Shown: positions 27,773 to 38,004 of the stretch, piece after piece
How positions within the stretch are numbered: the first letter of the stretch is position 1
Layout: each line of letters opens with the position of its first letter
Assembly (NCBI RefSeq): GCF_900172365.1
Contig: NZ_FWFJ01000008.1
Span: 1 to 64,000, forward strand
Source: Roseovarius gaetbuli
Lineage (GTDB): Bacteria; Pseudomonadota; Alphaproteobacteria; Rhodobacterales; Rhodobacteraceae
Reading direction: 5' to 3'
DNA: 64,000 nt
Position numbers and translations under genes: made by a program
The notes under the pieces: generated by a model
What the model saw: the letters and a program-made list of their open reading frames with translations, nothing else
Databases searched by the model: none
Told to the model about the DNA's origin: nothing

Positions 27773-28603
27773 TCAATCGAGCCTCGTGAAAAAGCGGTCG
27801 CTGCGCCATGTCCAGAAGGCCAGCATCGACGAGCCCGCCGAGGAAAAGATCACCCGGTTGGCGCGGCCGATCAGGTTCTCGAAGGGCACATAGCCAACCC
27901 CGCCCACCGCCGCCGGAAACCGCGAGTCGGTCGAGTTGTCGCGATTGTCGCCCATGAAAAAGTAATGCCCCTCGGGCACGGTAAAGACGCCGGTGTGATC
28001 GGCGCGCTGATCACCGATATTTATAATGCTGTGCGACCGGCCATTCGGCAGGGTCTCGATCTGGCGCGACTTGATGCAAGCGCCGCCCTCACCGACAACG
28101 CCATTTTCACAGCGCGGGCGAATGCCCATCGGGCCCTGGCGGCTGAATTCCTCGACGAAATCCGGCGCGGGCTCAAGCTTGACGGCGACATCATTGATGT
28201 GCAGCACACCATCCTTCATCTGGATGCGATCGCCCGGCAGGCCGATCACCCGCTTGATGAAATCGGTGCCATCGGTGGGCTGGCGGAACACGATGATATC
28301 CCCGCGCTCAGGCTCGGAGCCGAAAATGCGGGTGTTGTCGCCATCCAGAAAGCCACAGATATCCTTGGCATCAATATCAAGCCCGGCAAAGCGGATCGAC
28401 GGGCAGGACGCATAGGAATAGCCATAGGCCATCTTGTTGACGAAGAGGAAATCGCCGATCAGAAGCGTGTCTTTCATCGAGCCGGACGGGATCCAGAACG
28501 GTTGAAACAGCAGGGTGCGAAACAGCCCCGCGATCACAAGCGCCCAGAACACCGTCTTGATCGTCTCGACGATCGAATTTCCTTCTTTGGCCTCAGATGC
28601 CAT
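27773..28603 (-). CDS. lepB: Signal peptidase I
   Basis: Membrane protease that removes signal peptides from exported proteins. The 276-residue protein has one N-terminal transmembrane helix (about 15-33), the catalytic Ser42 in PSGSMKDTL, and the Lys117 general base in [12 protein letters not shown], then the [11 protein letters not shown] box. An internal insertion with two Cys (KDICGF and later [12 protein letters not shown]) occurs before and after the catalytic strands. It lies between acpS and rnc in the conserved order. Confidence 0.96.
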   Translation of the reverse strand: MASEAKEGNSIVETIKTVFWALVIAGLFRTLLFQPFWIPSGSMKDTLLIGDFLFVNKMAYGYSYASCPSIRFAGLDIDAKDICGFLDGDNTRIFGSEPERGDIIVFRQPTDGTDFIKRVIGLPGDRIQMKDGVLHINDVAVKLEPAPDFVEEFSRQGPMGIRPRCENGVVGEGGACIKSRQIETLPNGRSHSIINIGDQRADHTGVFTVPEGHYFFMGDNRDNSTDSRFPAAVGGVGYVPFENLIGRANRVIFSSAGSSMLAFWTWRSDRFFTRLD

Positions 28604-28642
28604 AGGGCGTCTCCGGAATTAGCTGCAAAAAGTGGTCCCCGG

Positions 28643-29083
28643 CTACATGCGGCGCGCGCGGCGGGGTGTCAAGCCGGGGGGGTGGGCAATCGGGCGGGCC
28701 TCGATCACCACAAAGGCCTGTGCCCAGGGGTGATCATCGGTCAATGTCACATGAATGATCGCGGTATGATCCGGCGGTGTCATCTCGGCCAGACGTTCGG
28801 CGGCCCAACCGGTGACCTCCATCACGGGCTGGCCGGTTTCGAGGTTGCTGACGGCCATATCGCGCCAAGCGATGCCCATCCGCAACCCGGTGCCAAGCGC
28901 CTTGGAGCAGGCCTCTTTCGCGGCCCAGCGTTTGGCATAGGTGCCGACAACATCGCGGCGCCGCTCGGCCTTGGCCTGTTCGACGTCTGTAAAAACGCGG
29001 TTGCGAAACCGGTCGCCAAAACGCTCAAGCGTGCGCGCAATCCGCTCGATATTGGCAAGATCGGTGCCGATGCCAAGGATCAT
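28643..29083 (-). CDS. acpS: Holo-[acyl-carrier-protein] synthase
   Basis: Transfers the 4'-phosphopantetheine group from CoA to acyl-carrier protein. The 146-residue protein starts [15 protein letters not shown], with the Mg-binding Asp8, and carries the [14 protein letters not shown] motif with the second acidic ligand. The last about 15 residues are basic and extend beyond the usual 125-135 residues. It lies between pdxJ and lepB. Confidence 0.95.
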   Translation of the reverse strand: MILGIGTDLANIERIARTLERFGDRFRNRVFTDVEQAKAERRRDVVGTYAKRWAAKEACSKALGTGLRMGIAWRDMAVSNLETGQPVMEVTGWAAERLAEMTPPDHTAIIHVTLTDDHPWAQAFVVIEARPIAHPPGLTPRRARRM

Positions 29084-29137
29084 CGCGACGCCGCAATCAC
29101 GGCTAAGGCGAGAGCGGCAGAGAAAAAGCCGATCCCG

Positions 29138-29890
29138 TCAACCATCGCGCGCTTCGTCCATCAACCGGCGCATTTCGCCGATCGCCGGGCCGAGGCCGCG
29201 AAAGATTGCCTCGCCAATGATGAAATGCCCGATATTAAGCTCGGCCACCTCGGGAAAGGCCGCGATCGGCTTGACCGTTTCATAGTTGAGACCGTGCCCG
29301 GCATGCACCTCAAGGCCTAGCGAATGGGCATAGGCTGACATCTCGCGCAGCGCGTCAAGCTCGGTATCGCGCTCTTTGAAGCGGCCCTCGGCATGGGCAT
29401 CGCAATACGCCCCCGTATGCAGCTCGATCACCTGCGCGCCGATGCGCGCGGCGGCCTCGATCTGACGGCTGTCGGCGGCGATGAAGATCGACACCCGGCT
29501 GCCGGCCTCGATCAGCGGAGCGATGAAATGGGCAAGGCGGTTTTCCTCGCGCGCCACTTCAAGACCGCCCTCGGTGGTGCGCTCTTCGCGCTTTTCGGGC
29601 ACGATGCAGACCGCATGCGGCTTGTGGCGCAGGGCAATCGCCTGCATCTCGGCGGTGGCCGCCATCTCAAAGTTGAGCGGCACGCCGAGGCCCGCCATCA
29701 GCCCGTCGATATCGGCATCCGAAATATGGCGGCGATCCTCGCGCAGATGCGCAGTGATGCCATCAGCGCCGGCCGCTTCGGCCACCTTGGCCGCGCGCAG
29801 CGGATCGGGATAGGCCCCGCCGCGGGCATTTCGCACCGTGGCAACATGGTCGATATTCACGCCAAGGCGCAGTTTGCCCTCAAACGACAT
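29138..29890 (-). CDS. pdxJ: Pyridoxine 5'-phosphate synthase
   Basis: Final ring-closing enzyme of de novo vitamin B6 synthesis, joining 1-deoxy-D-xylulose 5-phosphate with amino-acetone phosphate. A (beta/alpha)8 barrel of 250 residues with [18 protein letters not shown] at 7-24, [29 protein letters not shown] and the GHGLNYETV phosphate-binding segment. The order pdxJ-acpS-lepB is the common bacterial arrangement. Confidence 0.97.
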   Translation of the reverse strand: MSFEGKLRLGVNIDHVATVRNARGGAYPDPLRAAKVAEAAGADGITAHLREDRRHISDADIDGLMAGLGVPLNFEMAATAEMQAIALRHKPHAVCIVPEKREERTTEGGLEVAREENRLAHFIAPLIEAGSRVSIFIAADSRQIEAAARIGAQVIELHTGAYCDAHAEGRFKERDTELDALREMSAYAHSLGLEVHAGHGLNYETVKPIAAFPEVAELNIGHFIIGEAIFRGLGPAIGEMRRLMDEARDG

Positions 29891-29927
29891 CGGCTTTTCC
29901 TTTGTTGTAACGCGACTCGAGACGAAC

Positions 29928-30590
29928 CTAGTCCTGTTTTGGCTTGGCGTCAGCCTTGAGCGCCTTCTTTTCCTTCAGCGCCGCCCATTTTGCCTTGAGC
30001 GCGCCCTTGCGGCGGTTCTGATAGGCCTGAATGACCGGCAGGCTGAGGTAATAGCAAATCAGCGCCGTGATGATGCCCGGAATGATCCCGCCGATCATGT
30101 AGGGGAAAAACACCTCATCATAAAACACATGCAGGCTGTGCCAGTCGGCCTCGCGCTCGGAAAACATTGCAATAAAATTGTTGCGCAGATCGTCACCCGC
30201 ATCAATGAATTTACCGCCCAGCGAGCGGCGCACTTCGTCCTCGCCCGGGCCGGTGCCCCCCAAGAGAAAATGCCCGGTCTGCAACGAGACCACGCCAATC
30301 GGCACATAGGTGAGCGGATTGCCAAAGAACGTGCCCAAAAGCGCCGCCGGGATACTGCCGCGCAGCACCCATGCCAGAAACGCCGCCACCACGAAATGCA
30401 GCCCGTAAAATGGGGTGAAGGTGGTGAAAACACCGGCAAAAATCCCCCGCGCAATCCGATGCGGCGGATCCGGCAGGCGATGCAGACGGTGCTTGATATA
30501 GGTAAACGCCCGCGCCCAGCCACCACGGGGCCACAGAAAGTCAGAGATGACTTTCCAGAAGGGGCGTTTGTCTCGGCGTTTGAAAACCAA
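29928..30590 (-). CDS. DUF2062 membrane protein
   Basis: The 220-residue protein has a basic cytoplasmic N-terminus (about 1-30), the DUF2062 core with [19 protein letters not shown] near residue 45, a short motif [10 protein letters not shown], and hydrophobic segments near 55-75, 85-105 and 170-190. The C-terminus is Lys-rich. Function is unknown. It starts 12 bases after rsh and belongs to the same transcription unit. Confidence 0.88.
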   Translation of the reverse strand: MVFKRRDKRPFWKVISDFLWPRGGWARAFTYIKHRLHRLPDPPHRIARGIFAGVFTTFTPFYGLHFVVAAFLAWVLRGSIPAALLGTFFGNPLTYVPIGVVSLQTGHFLLGGTGPGEDEVRRSLGGKFIDAGDDLRNNFIAMFSEREADWHSLHVFYDEVFFPYMIGGIIPGIITALICYYLSLPVIQAYQNRRKGALKAKWAALKEKKALKADAKPKQD

Positions 30591-30601
30591 CAGTCGGGCT
30601 C

Positions 30602-32743
30602 CTAGGGTTCATGGCTCTGCATAGCCCCGGACCGGGACGGATCACGATAGCGTTCAACAGCGGCAACGTCGGTTTCGGCATCAAGCGCGGACAACACACC
30701 ATGCAGGTGTTCGGCGTCGCGCAATTCAACATCTATAAGCAATCTGTAAAAATCTGGTTTCCGGTCTACAAAGGTCAAGTCCGAGATATTGGCCTTCTGC
30801 TCTCCGATCAAGGTGCAAATCCGCCCCATCACGCCCGCGTCATTGCCAATCGTGACATCAAGCGTCACCGCATAAGCCGCAGGGTGTGTTCCGTTGTGCC
30901 AATGCAAGTCAAGCCAGCGCTGCGGCTGATCGTCATAGGCCGACAGGGCTTCGCAATCAATCGCGTGAATGACCACCCCACGCCCGCGATAGGTGATGCC
31001 GACGATGCGCTCGCCCGGCAGCGGCTGGCAACAGCGCGCGCGCTCAAAGCTCTGATCCGCCTCAAGGCCGATCACCGCAAGATCACGCGCTACCTCGTTG
31101 CCCGCATCGGGCACCAGATCGGGGTAAACCGCGTTCAGAACCTGATGCGCAGTCAACTCGGCACTGCCAAGGCGCGCGCGCACTTCCTCTGCGTTCTTGA
31201 GCCGCAGCGTACGCGCCGCCGCCTCAAGCGCCTTGTCGGTAGCCTTTTTGCCAACATGCTCGAACGCCGAGCGCGCCAATTCACGCCCCAGCTTGATAAA
31301 GCGGTCGCGATCAAGCTCGCGCAGGGCACGGCGAATGGCGGCGCGGGCCTTGCCGGTGGTGGCAATATCAAGCCATGTCGCCTGCGGCGTCTGGCCCTCG
31401 GCGGTGATCACCTCGACCGATTGTCCGTTCTTGATCCGGGTCCAGAGCGGCACCCGCATGCCGTCAATCTTGGCGCCGACGCACACATGCCCGATCCGGG
31501 TGTGAATGGCGTAGGCGAAATCAATCGGCGTCGCGCCGCGCGGAAGCTTGATCACATCGCCCTTGGGCGTGAAACAGAACACCTGGTCAGCGTACATCTC
31601 GAGCTTGACCGCTTCCATGAATTCGGTGTGGTCTTCTTCGGCGTCAAACTGTTCGGTGACCGACGAAATCCAGCGCGCGGGATCGACCGCAAAAGGGTTT
31701 TCGCTGCGCACCCCGTCACGATACGACCAATGCGCCGCAACCCCGGTTTCGGCGACGTCATGCATCTGGCGGGTTCTGATCTGAACCTCGACGCGCTTGC
31801 CATCGCGGCCCGACACGGTGGTGTGGATCGAGCGATAGCCGTTCGATTTCGGCTGGCTGATGTAATCCTTGAACCGCCCCGGCACCGCGCGCCAGCGTTG
31901 GTGGATCGCTCCGAGTGCCGCGTAGCAGTCATTCTCGCTCTGGGTCACGACGCGAAACCCGTAGATGTCAGAGAGGCGGGAAAAGCCCATCTCCTTTTCC
32001 TGCATCTTGCGCCAGATCGAATAGGGCTTTTTCGCGCGGCCGAACACCTCGGCGGTGATCCCGGCCTTGTCAAGCTCGTGACACATGTCATTTGTGATCC
32101 GCTCGATCACATCGCCAGTTTCTTTTTGCAGGGTGATAAAGCGGCGGATGATGCTGGCGCGGGCCTCTGGATTGAGCACGCGAAACGCCAGATCCTCAAG
32201 CTCTTCGCGCATCCACTGCATGCCCATGCGACCGGCCAGCGGCGCAAAGATGTCCATGGTCTCGCGCGCCTTTTGGGCCTGCTTGTCGGGGCGCATCGCC
32301 TTGATCGTGCGCATGTTGTGCAACCGGTCCGCCAGCTTGACCAGAATAACCCGCAGATCCTTGGACATCGCCATGAACAGCTTGCGAAAGTTTTCCGCCT
32401 GTTTGGTCTCGGAGCTGCTGAGTTGCAGATTGGTCAGCTTGGTGACCCCATCCACAAGATCGGCGACCTCGCGCCCGAACAGCTCTTCGACGGTCTGATA
32501 CGAGGCTTTGGTATCCTCGATCGTGTCATGCAAAAGCGCGGTGATGATCGTGGCATCATCCAGCCGCTGTTCGGTCAGAATGGCGGCAACGGCAACGGGA
32601 TGCGTGAAATACGGCTCGCCGGAATGGCGAAACTGGCCTTCGTGCATCGCACGGCCATAATCATAGGCCGTGCGAATCAACGCTTCGTTGGTTTTTGGAT
32701 TATAGTGCCGAACAAGCGTGATCAGGTCGTCAACGGCGATCAT
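30602..32743 (-). CDS. rsh: Bifunctional (p)ppGpp synthetase/hydrolase (Rsh)
   Basis: Stringent-response enzyme of 713 residues. The N-terminal HD hydrolase domain has ALLHDTIEDT (about 67-76), the synthetase domain has GYRSIHTTV, and TGS (about 390-450) and C-terminal ACT domains follow. Because the HD motif is intact, both synthesis and degradation of (p)ppGpp are likely, as for the single Rsh of most alphaproteobacteria. It is between rpoZ and DUF2062. Confidence 0.96.
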   Translation of the reverse strand: MIAVDDLITLVRHYNPKTNEALIRTAYDYGRAMHEGQFRHSGEPYFTHPVAVAAILTEQRLDDATIITALLHDTIEDTKASYQTVEELFGREVADLVDGVTKLTNLQLSSSETKQAENFRKLFMAMSKDLRVILVKLADRLHNMRTIKAMRPDKQAQKARETMDIFAPLAGRMGMQWMREELEDLAFRVLNPEARASIIRRFITLQKETGDVIERITNDMCHELDKAGITAEVFGRAKKPYSIWRKMQEKEMGFSRLSDIYGFRVVTQSENDCYAALGAIHQRWRAVPGRFKDYISQPKSNGYRSIHTTVSGRDGKRVEVQIRTRQMHDVAETGVAAHWSYRDGVRSENPFAVDPARWISSVTEQFDAEEDHTEFMEAVKLEMYADQVFCFTPKGDVIKLPRGATPIDFAYAIHTRIGHVCVGAKIDGMRVPLWTRIKNGQSVEVITAEGQTPQATWLDIATTGKARAAIRRALRELDRDRFIKLGRELARSAFEHVGKKATDKALEAAARTLRLKNAEEVRARLGSAELTAHQVLNAVYPDLVPDAGNEVARDLAVIGLEADQSFERARCCQPLPGERIVGITYRGRGVVIHAIDCEALSAYDDQPQRWLDLHWHNGTHPAAYAVTLDVTIGNDAGVMGRICTLIGEQKANISDLTFVDRKPDFYRLLIDVELRDAEHLHGVLSALDAETDVAAVERYRDPSRSGAMQSHEP

Positions 32744-32779
32744 CTGATCTGCGCCCCTGGCTTTGGGTGGGGCTAAGAC

Positions 32780-33133
32780 CTAGCCCTGACCCTGTGCTTC
32801 CATAAGTGCCCGCAGAAGCTTTTCTTCGGACATGTCATCGGCCTCGGGCTTGTCTGCCTCGCCACCCATCAACAGAGCCATCGAATCTTCTTCGGGCTCG
32901 TCAACTTCGATCTGGCTCTGATTCGATTCGATCAGACGCTCGCGCAGATCATCCGCCGACTGGGTTTCTTCGGCGATCTCACGCAGGGCCACGACCGGGT
33001 TCTTGTCGTTGTCACGATCCACGGTCAGCGATGCGCCAGCGGCAATTTCACGCGCGCGATGCGCGGCAAGCATCACCAGATCAAACCGGTTCGGGACCTT
33101 ATCAACGCAATCTTCTGTGGTAACGCGGGCCAT
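32780..33133 (-). CDS. rpoZ: RNA polymerase omega subunit
   Basis: The 117-residue omega starts [20 protein letters not shown] and has the conserved segment [31 protein letters not shown], written here in parts: [11 protein letters not shown], then [16 protein letters not shown]. It stabilises the beta-prime subunit. The acidic C-terminal tail is longer than in E. coli. Placed directly before rsh, the conserved rpoZ-rsh/spoT pair. Start ATG at 33133, with GGAGG before it. Confidence 0.96.
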   Translation of the reverse strand: MARVTTEDCVDKVPNRFDLVMLAAHRAREIAAGASLTVDRDNDKNPVVALREIAEETQSADDLRERLIESNQSQIEVDEPEEDSMALLMGGEADKPEADDMSEEKLLRALMEAQGQG

Positions 33134-33170
33134 TTGACCTCCGGATATTAGGGGCAGGTTTGCAAGAAGC

Positions 33171-33195
33171 CCTGTATTTAGGCTGTCAATACAGG
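33171..33195. promoter_or_regulatory. Inverted repeat and promoter candidate before rpoZ
   Basis: CCTGTATT (33171-33178) and AATACAGG (33188-33195) are a perfect 8-bp inverted repeat. On the minus strand a TTGTAA box, 17 bases and TAAATA could be a sigma70-type promoter overlapping the repeat. It lies between the folK stop and the rpoZ start, so it could also be a weak folK terminator, but there is no U tract. Confidence 0.4.
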
Positions 33196-33211
33196 ATTTA
33201 CAAGCAGAGAA

Positions 33212-33778
33212 TCAGAGCGCGACAACGGCATTTCTATCGGCCTGCGGCAGGGCCTCAAGCATCTCCTGCACGGATTTGCCCAGCACCGGATGCACCCAGC
33301 CCGGCGCCACCTCTGCCAGAGGCACCAGCACAAAGGCGCGGTCCTGCATTCTGGGGTGCGGCAGGATAAGCTGATCGGGCGCGCGCAAGGTCTGCGCATC
33401 AGGCGCCAGATCACGCCAGGCCTCAAAACCGGCAACATCGGGCAAGACCTGAGCGCCGAGTGCAATCAGGTCAAGATCAAGCGTGCGTTGCCCCCAGCGG
33501 CGCACCCTTTCCCGCCCAAAGGCCGCCTCGACCCGGTGCAAAAGTGCCAAAATCTCTTGCGCGCCCCCGTCAAAGCGAAGCACCGCCGCGCCATTGACGT
33601 AATCCGGCCCCGCCCCGGCCGGAAAACAGGGCGTGCTGTAAAGCCCGCTTGACGCGACGAGATCTGCGCCCTCGTGACGCAGCATGTCCATCGCCGCGCG
33701 CAGCGTTTCAGCAGGCCCGCCAAGGCCGGACGGCATATTTCCACCCATAGCGATCAAGCATTGTTGATTGAATGTCAT
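33212..33778 (-). CDS. folK: 2-amino-4-hydroxy-6-hydroxymethyldihydropteridine pyrophosphokinase
   Basis: Folate-pathway enzyme (188 residues) that adds pyrophosphate to hydroxymethyl-dihydropterin. It has GGNMPSGLGGP near the start, and the signature RWGQRTLDLDLIALG near 94-108 with the two Asp metal ligands, then LPHPRMQDRAFVLVPLAEVAP. It is upstream of rpoZ, and its start faces the NYN gene. The spacer of 142 bp upstream is AT-rich. Confidence 0.95.
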   Translation of the reverse strand: MTFNQQCLIAMGGNMPSGLGGPAETLRAAMDMLRHEGADLVASSGLYSTPCFPAGAGPDYVNGAAVLRFDGGAQEILALLHRVEAAFGRERVRRWGQRTLDLDLIALGAQVLPDVAGFEAWRDLAPDAQTLRAPDQLILPHPRMQDRAFVLVPLAEVAPGWVHPVLGKSVQEMLEALPQADRNAVVAL

Positions 33779-33920
33779 GAACGTCCTATCCTTTTGGGAT
33801 GCATGATGCTCTTGTGTGTCGCGTACAAGACCTCTAATTTATTTATCTACGTCTGTCCTGCCTCACCACTCACACACGAACACCCCGGGCAAGACACTAT
33901 ACTTCGGAAGGACATTTGAA

Positions 33921-34493
33921 ATGTTTTATAAGGATGAACGACTGGCTTTGTTCATCGATGGATCAAACCTCTATGCCGCCGGCAAGGCGCTTGGGTTTGA
34001 TATCGACTACAAGCTATTGCGTACCGAGTTCATGCGTCGCGGCAAGTTGCTGCGTGCATTCTATTACACCGCCCTGCTTGAAAATGACGAGTATTCGCCA
34101 ATCCGGCCTCTGGTCGATTGGCTGCATTACAACGGGTATTCGATGGTCACCAAACCGGCAAAAGAATACACCGACAGCCAGGGCCGTCGCAAGGTCAAGG
34201 GCAACATGGATATCGAGTTGACTGTGGATGCAATGGAACTTGCGCCGCATGTCGATCATATCGTTCTGTTCTCGGGCGACGGCGATTTCCGCCCTCTGGT
34301 GGAAAGCCTGCAACGTCAGGGCGTGCGTGTCTCGGTGGTTTCGACCATCCGAAGCCAGCCGCCGATGATCTCGGACGAGCTGCGCCGTCAGGCCGACAAC
34401 TTTATCGAGTTGCAGGACCTCAAGGACGTGATCGGCCGCCCTCCGCGCGAGGTCAGCCCAGAGCGTGAAGAGGCCTACGCAGATCACGAGTGA
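33921..34493 (+). CDS. NYN-domain (LabA/DUF88) protein
   Basis: PIN-like NYN domain of 190 residues. Conserved acidic residues appear in ALFIDGSNLYAAGKAL (residues about 9-24), in the NMDIELTVDAMEL segment, and in LFSGDGDFRPLVESL (about 116-130), the metal-binding pattern of NYN ribonucleases. RNA-cleaving activity is a family inference. The ATG at 33921 has AAGGAC upstream; the frame is open to 33816. Followed 45 bases later by the YqaA gene. Confidence 0.9.
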   Translation: MFYKDERLALFIDGSNLYAAGKALGFDIDYKLLRTEFMRRGKLLRAFYYTALLENDEYSPIRPLVDWLHYNGYSMVTKPAKEYTDSQGRRKVKGNMDIELTVDAMELAPHVDHIVLFSGDGDFRPLVESLQRQGVRVSVVSTIRSQPPMISDELRRQADNFIELQDLKDVIGRPPREVSPEREEAYADHE

Positions 34494-34538
34494 TCCGACC
34501 CTGCGCCGCACCAAAGTCAACGCCCGGACCCGTCGCCA

Positions 34539-34991
34539 ATGATTGGCGCGGATCTGGGCGTTTTCGCGCAATTGGGCGGATTGTTTCTGGCGGCCTTCGG
34601 GGCCGCCACGATTTTCCCGTTTCAATCAGAGATCGTCTTTGTCGGCCTGCAACTGGGCGGCGCGGCGCCGCTTATGTGGCTGATCATCTTTGCCAGCATC
34701 GGCAACACCCTCGGGGCGGTGGTCAACTATGTGCTCGGCGTCTGGATCGAGAAGTTTCGCGACCGCCGCTGGTTTCCGTTCAATGCCGGGCAAATGGCGC
34801 GCGCCGAGGGCTGGTATTCCAAGTGGGGAGTCTGGACGCTGCTGCTAAGCTGGGCACCACTTGGCGACGCCTTTACGGTGATCGCGGGCGTGATGCGCAC
34901 CCCGCCCTGGCTTTTCCTTGTGCTGGTCACCATCGCCAAGACCGGGCGTTATATCGTGCTGGCCTGGCTGACGGCGCAAACAACGGCCTGA
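34539..34991 (+). CDS. YqaA/DedA-like membrane protein
   Basis: Small integral membrane protein of 150 residues with four to five hydrophobic helices. It shows the YqaA-type VTT motif pattern: ATIFPFQSEIVFVGL near 23-37, FASIGNTLGAVVNYVLG near 51-67 and LLSWAPLGDAFTVIAGVMR near 101-119. The related DedA/VTT proteins move lipids across membranes; function of YqaA itself is uncertain. ATG at 34539 lacks a strong ribosome-binding site. Between the NYN protein and ispH. Confidence 0.88.
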   Translation: MIGADLGVFAQLGGLFLAAFGAATIFPFQSEIVFVGLQLGGAAPLMWLIIFASIGNTLGAVVNYVLGVWIEKFRDRRWFPFNAGQMARAEGWYSKWGVWTLLLSWAPLGDAFTVIAGVMRTPPWLFLVLVTIAKTGRYIVLAWLTAQTTA

Positions 34992-35056
34992 GACGACCGT
35001 CAAGACTGGACGGCGCGCATCGCAGGCCTTACCTCTAGCCCTGACAGGAGGCGCGC

Positions 35057-36007
35057 ATGACAAAACCACCCCTTACTCTTTACCTCGCGGCCCCGCGCGG
35101 GTTTTGCGCCGGCGTGGACCGCGCCATCAAGATCGTCGAAATGGCGCTCGGGAAATGGGGCGCGCCGGTCTATGTGCGCCACGAGATCGTGCACAACAAA
35201 TACGTGGTCGATGATCTGCGCGCCAAGGGGGCGGTGTTTGTCGAGGAACTTGACGATTGCCCCGATGACCGCCCCGTGATCTTTTCCGCCCATGGCGTGC
35301 CTAAATCCGTGCCCGCAGAGGCGAGCGCGCGCCAGATGCTATACGTCGATGCCACCTGCCCGCTTGTCAGCAAGGTCCATATCGAGGCCGAACGCCACGC
35401 CGAGGCCGGATTGCAGATCATCATGATCGGCCACGCGGGCCACCCCGAAACCGTCGGCACCATGGGTCAGCTGCCCGAGGGCGAGGTTCTGCTTGTGGAA
35501 ACCCCCGCCGATGTGCCCGGTCTTGTGGTGCGTGATGCGCAAAAGCTTGCCTTCGTGACCCAGACCACTCTCTCGGTCGATGACACCGCCGATATCGTCG
35601 CCGCCCTTCAGGCACAATTCCCCGCCATCAAGGGCCCGCACAAGGAAGACATCTGTTACGCCACCACCAACCGCCAGGAGGCGGTCAAGGCGATGGCGCA
35701 AAAGGCCGAGGCGATGCTTGTCGTCGGCGCGCCGAACTCGTCCAACTCGCGCCGTTTGGTCGAGGTGGGCGCGCGTGCGGGCTGTGGCTATGCCCAGCTT
35801 GTGCAACGTGCGACAGACATCGACTGGCGCGCGATCGAGGGCATCAAGAGCATCGGCATCACCGCCGGCGCCTCGGCCCCCGAGGTGCTTGTGAACGAGG
35901 TGATCACGGCGCTTGAGGCGCGCTATGATGTGACAATCGAAGAGGTGGAAACCGCCACCGAGAACGTCGAATTCAAAGTGCCCCGCGTGCTGCGCACCCC
36001 GGCCTAA
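35057..36007 (+). CDS. ispH: 4-hydroxy-3-methylbut-2-enyl diphosphate reductase
   Basis: Last enzyme of the MEP isoprenoid pathway, making IPP and DMAPP. Its three iron-sulfur cysteines are seen in [24 protein letters not shown] and [12 protein letters not shown]. Also visible are the HGV and GHxGHPE ([17 protein letters not shown]) active-site segments and the TAGASAPE motif. 316 residues, normal length. Start at 35057 with GACAGGAGG upstream. It precedes a GNAT gene. Confidence 0.97.
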   Translation: MTKPPLTLYLAAPRGFCAGVDRAIKIVEMALGKWGAPVYVRHEIVHNKYVVDDLRAKGAVFVEELDDCPDDRPVIFSAHGVPKSVPAEASARQMLYVDATCPLVSKVHIEAERHAEAGLQIIMIGHAGHPETVGTMGQLPEGEVLLVETPADVPGLVVRDAQKLAFVTQTTLSVDDTADIVAALQAQFPAIKGPHKEDICYATTNRQEAVKAMAQKAEAMLVVGAPNSSNSRRLVEVGARAGCGYAQLVQRATDIDWRAIEGIKSIGITAGASAPEVLVNEVITALEARYDVTIEEVETATENVEFKVPRVLRTPA

Positions 36008-36089
36008 GGTCGCGCGCGGGCGTCAATCCCCGCTTTGAGGTTTCGCCGGGCCATGCGACACTCCCTGTACCAAAGGGGAAAACCGCACC

Positions 36090-36905
36090 ATGGCCACAAC
36101 CCAGCAAGACTATTTCGGCACCGAGGCCCAGATCTCCGTTCTGCGGCGCGGTCGCGCGCTTTTCGATCTCACCGATACCGATCCGCGGATGACCTATTAT
36201 GGCCGCAGCGTCGGATTGGCCGACGCCGATGCGCAGGCGATGGACCGGTTGGCGGCGCTGATTGCCCTGCAAGGCAATAGCGCGCTCGGTGCCGTCGAGG
36301 ATGGCGATATCAGCCACTGGCAAGCCGAGGCCCAGCGCCGCAACCTCACGATAACGCATTACGCCCGCTGGCTTGGAACGCAGGAGGCCACCCAAACCGC
36401 CCGGACCCTGCTTGATCTCCATCCATTGCCGCAGGACCTGACGGTTATCCGGGTCGACAGGGACGCCCCCGCCGAGGCCATGGCGCAACTCGCAGATGTC
36501 TCGCTGGCCTGCGGCGTTCTCCCGCCGTCCGGCGCCGTCCTGCGCGGTGTCCGTAAACCCGGCATTGGCCTTGTGGCCCTTGATCAGACCGGCAAGGGCG
36601 TCGCCTGTGCCGGGGCGGCCAGCTATTGGCACCCGGACCACCCCAAGGGACAACGGCAATGTTGGTGGGGCATGCTTGCCACCCTGCCCGAGCGGCGCGG
36701 CCAGCGCCTTGCCCTGATCCTTGGCGCCATGGCCGTGATCGAGATGCAGGAGCGCTATGGTTTCACCGAAGTCTTTACCGGCGTCACACCGGGAAATGCC
36801 GCCTCCGAGGCGGTCTGCGCCCGGCTTGGCCTGCGCGCCGAAGGCACCAACGTGCTGGCCTTTACCGATCCGCACCAACTGCCCGGCGGACGGATGACAA
36901 AGTAG
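36090..36905 (+). CDS. GNAT-family N-acetyltransferase
   Basis: The 271-residue protein is of two-part form; the GNAT fold lies in the C-terminal half with the acetyl-CoA loop seen as LPERRGQRLALILGAMAV near 192 and the FTGVTPGNAASEAVCARLGL motif near 230. The N-terminal half (about 1-130) is a less conserved domain, perhaps a degenerate GNAT repeat. Substrate unknown. ATG at 36090 preceded by AAAGGGGAAA. It is part of a plus-strand series of unrelated metabolic genes. Confidence 0.85.
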   Translation: MATTQQDYFGTEAQISVLRRGRALFDLTDTDPRMTYYGRSVGLADADAQAMDRLAALIALQGNSALGAVEDGDISHWQAEAQRRNLTITHYARWLGTQEATQTARTLLDLHPLPQDLTVIRVDRDAPAEAMAQLADVSLACGVLPPSGAVLRGVRKPGIGLVALDQTGKGVACAGAASYWHPDHPKGQRQCWWGMLATLPERRGQRLALILGAMAVIEMQERYGFTEVFTGVTPGNAASEAVCARLGLRAEGTNVLAFTDPHQLPGGRMTK

Positions 36906-36961
36906 GCTTTCGCGCGCCTCGCGCTCTTGCCAAGTACGGATCACAAACTATGGTGCCGCCC

Positions 36962-37414
36962 ATGCAAACGATCCCCCGCGCCCCGCTTCTCCTTGGCCTT
37001 GCCGGCCTTTTGCCCTTTCTCTGGGGGGCGGTGACCGTGGTCTTGCCCGATCTCGGGTTATGGACGGCCCAGACCATCGGCCCGCGCTTTGCCGGGCCCT
37101 ACGTCATGCTGTTTTACGGCGCGGTGATCCTGTCGTTCATGTCCGGTGTCCTTTGGGGCTTTGCCGCGCAACTCAGCGGCGCGCGCGCCACCAGCGGTTA
37201 TGTCCTCTCGGTGCTACCGGCGCTTTGGGCGTTCTTCATGACCGGCGGCGGGCCGACCAGCGCGGGCATCTCCCTGATCACCGGATTTGTCGGATTGCTT
37301 GGTCTCGACTGGCTTTTTTGGCATCACGGTGCCACCCCGCCATGGTGGATGCGCCTGCGCCTTCTGCTCACCACCGTGGTGGTGACCTGCCTTGCGATCG
37401 GAGTATTTGCGTGA
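36962..37414 (+). CDS. DUF3429 membrane protein
   Basis: Protein of 150 residues with four to five hydrophobic helices and the DUF3429 pattern: PRAPLLLGLAGLLPFLWGA at the start, YGAVILSFMSGVLWG near 57, and a helix ending near 110 with LDWLFWHHG. Start is uncertain between ATGs at 36950 and 36962; neither has a clear ribosome-binding site, and family proteins begin close to 36962. Its stop overlaps the GTG start of the next gene (GTGA). Function unknown. Confidence 0.82.
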   Translation: MQTIPRAPLLLGLAGLLPFLWGAVTVVLPDLGLWTAQTIGPRFAGPYVMLFYGAVILSFMSGVLWGFAAQLSGARATSGYVLSVLPALWAFFMTGGGPTSAGISLITGFVGLLGLDWLFWHHGATPPWWMRLRLLLTTVVVTCLAIGVFA

Positions 37415-38004
37415 CCCCCGACAGCGAAACCCTGCGCGTTTATGATGCGATGGCGGATCAATATGCCACAGTTACCGCCGACGCGGCGTCGGACCCATTG
37501 CTTGCGGGTTTCATCGGCGCCCTGCCGCGCGGCGCGCAGGTGCTTGATCTCGGATGTGGCCCCGGCATCATCGCGGCGCACATGGCGCGCGCCGGCCTAT
37601 CGGTGACCGCAACCGACGCCTCACGTGAAATGGTGGCGCTTACGGGCGGCTTTTCGGGCGTGACCGCCCGCCTCGCCACATTCGACGAGATCGCAGGCGA
37701 GGATATCTATGACGGCATCTGGGCCAACTTCTCGCTTTTGCACGCCGCGCGCGCCGACATGCCGCGCCACCTCAACGCACTTCATGTGGCCCTCAAACCC
37801 GGTGGGATCTTGCACATCGCGCTCAAATCCGGCACCGGTGCGAGTCGTGACAGCCTCGGTCGCCTTTACACTTATTACACCGCCGTCGAGCTTGAGACGC
37901 TCCTGATCGCCGCCGGTTTCACCCCGTTTTCCTCTGCCACCGGTCGCGACACCGGGCTGAGCGGGGAAATGGCCGATTGGATTGCGATTTCCGCCCATGG
38001 CTAA
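37411..38004 (+). CDS. Class I SAM-dependent methyltransferase
   Basis: Protein of 197 residues with the SAM-binding motif [19 protein letters not shown] (about 45-63), then [10 protein letters not shown] and a [12 protein letters not shown] segment of the Methyltransf_11/25 families. Substrate unknown. The start is a GTG at 37411, preceded by GGAG, overlapping the previous stop by 4 bases; no ATG is suitably placed. Its last 8 bases overlap rnhA. Confidence 0.88.
   Translation: MTPDSETLRVYDAMADQYATVTADAASDPLLAGFIGALPRGAQVLDLGCGPGIIAAHMARAGLSVTATDASREMVALTGGFSGVTARLATFDEIAGEDIYDGIWANFSLLHAARADMPRHLNALHVALKPGGILHIALKSGTGASRDSLGRLYTYYTAVELETLLIAAGFTPFSSATGRDTGLSGEMADWIAISAHG

Noticed and set aside
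30611-32776. 721-residue plus-strand open frame opposite rsh
   Set aside because: It is a GC-driven shadow of a clear Rsh protein; no recognisable domain or ribosome-binding site.
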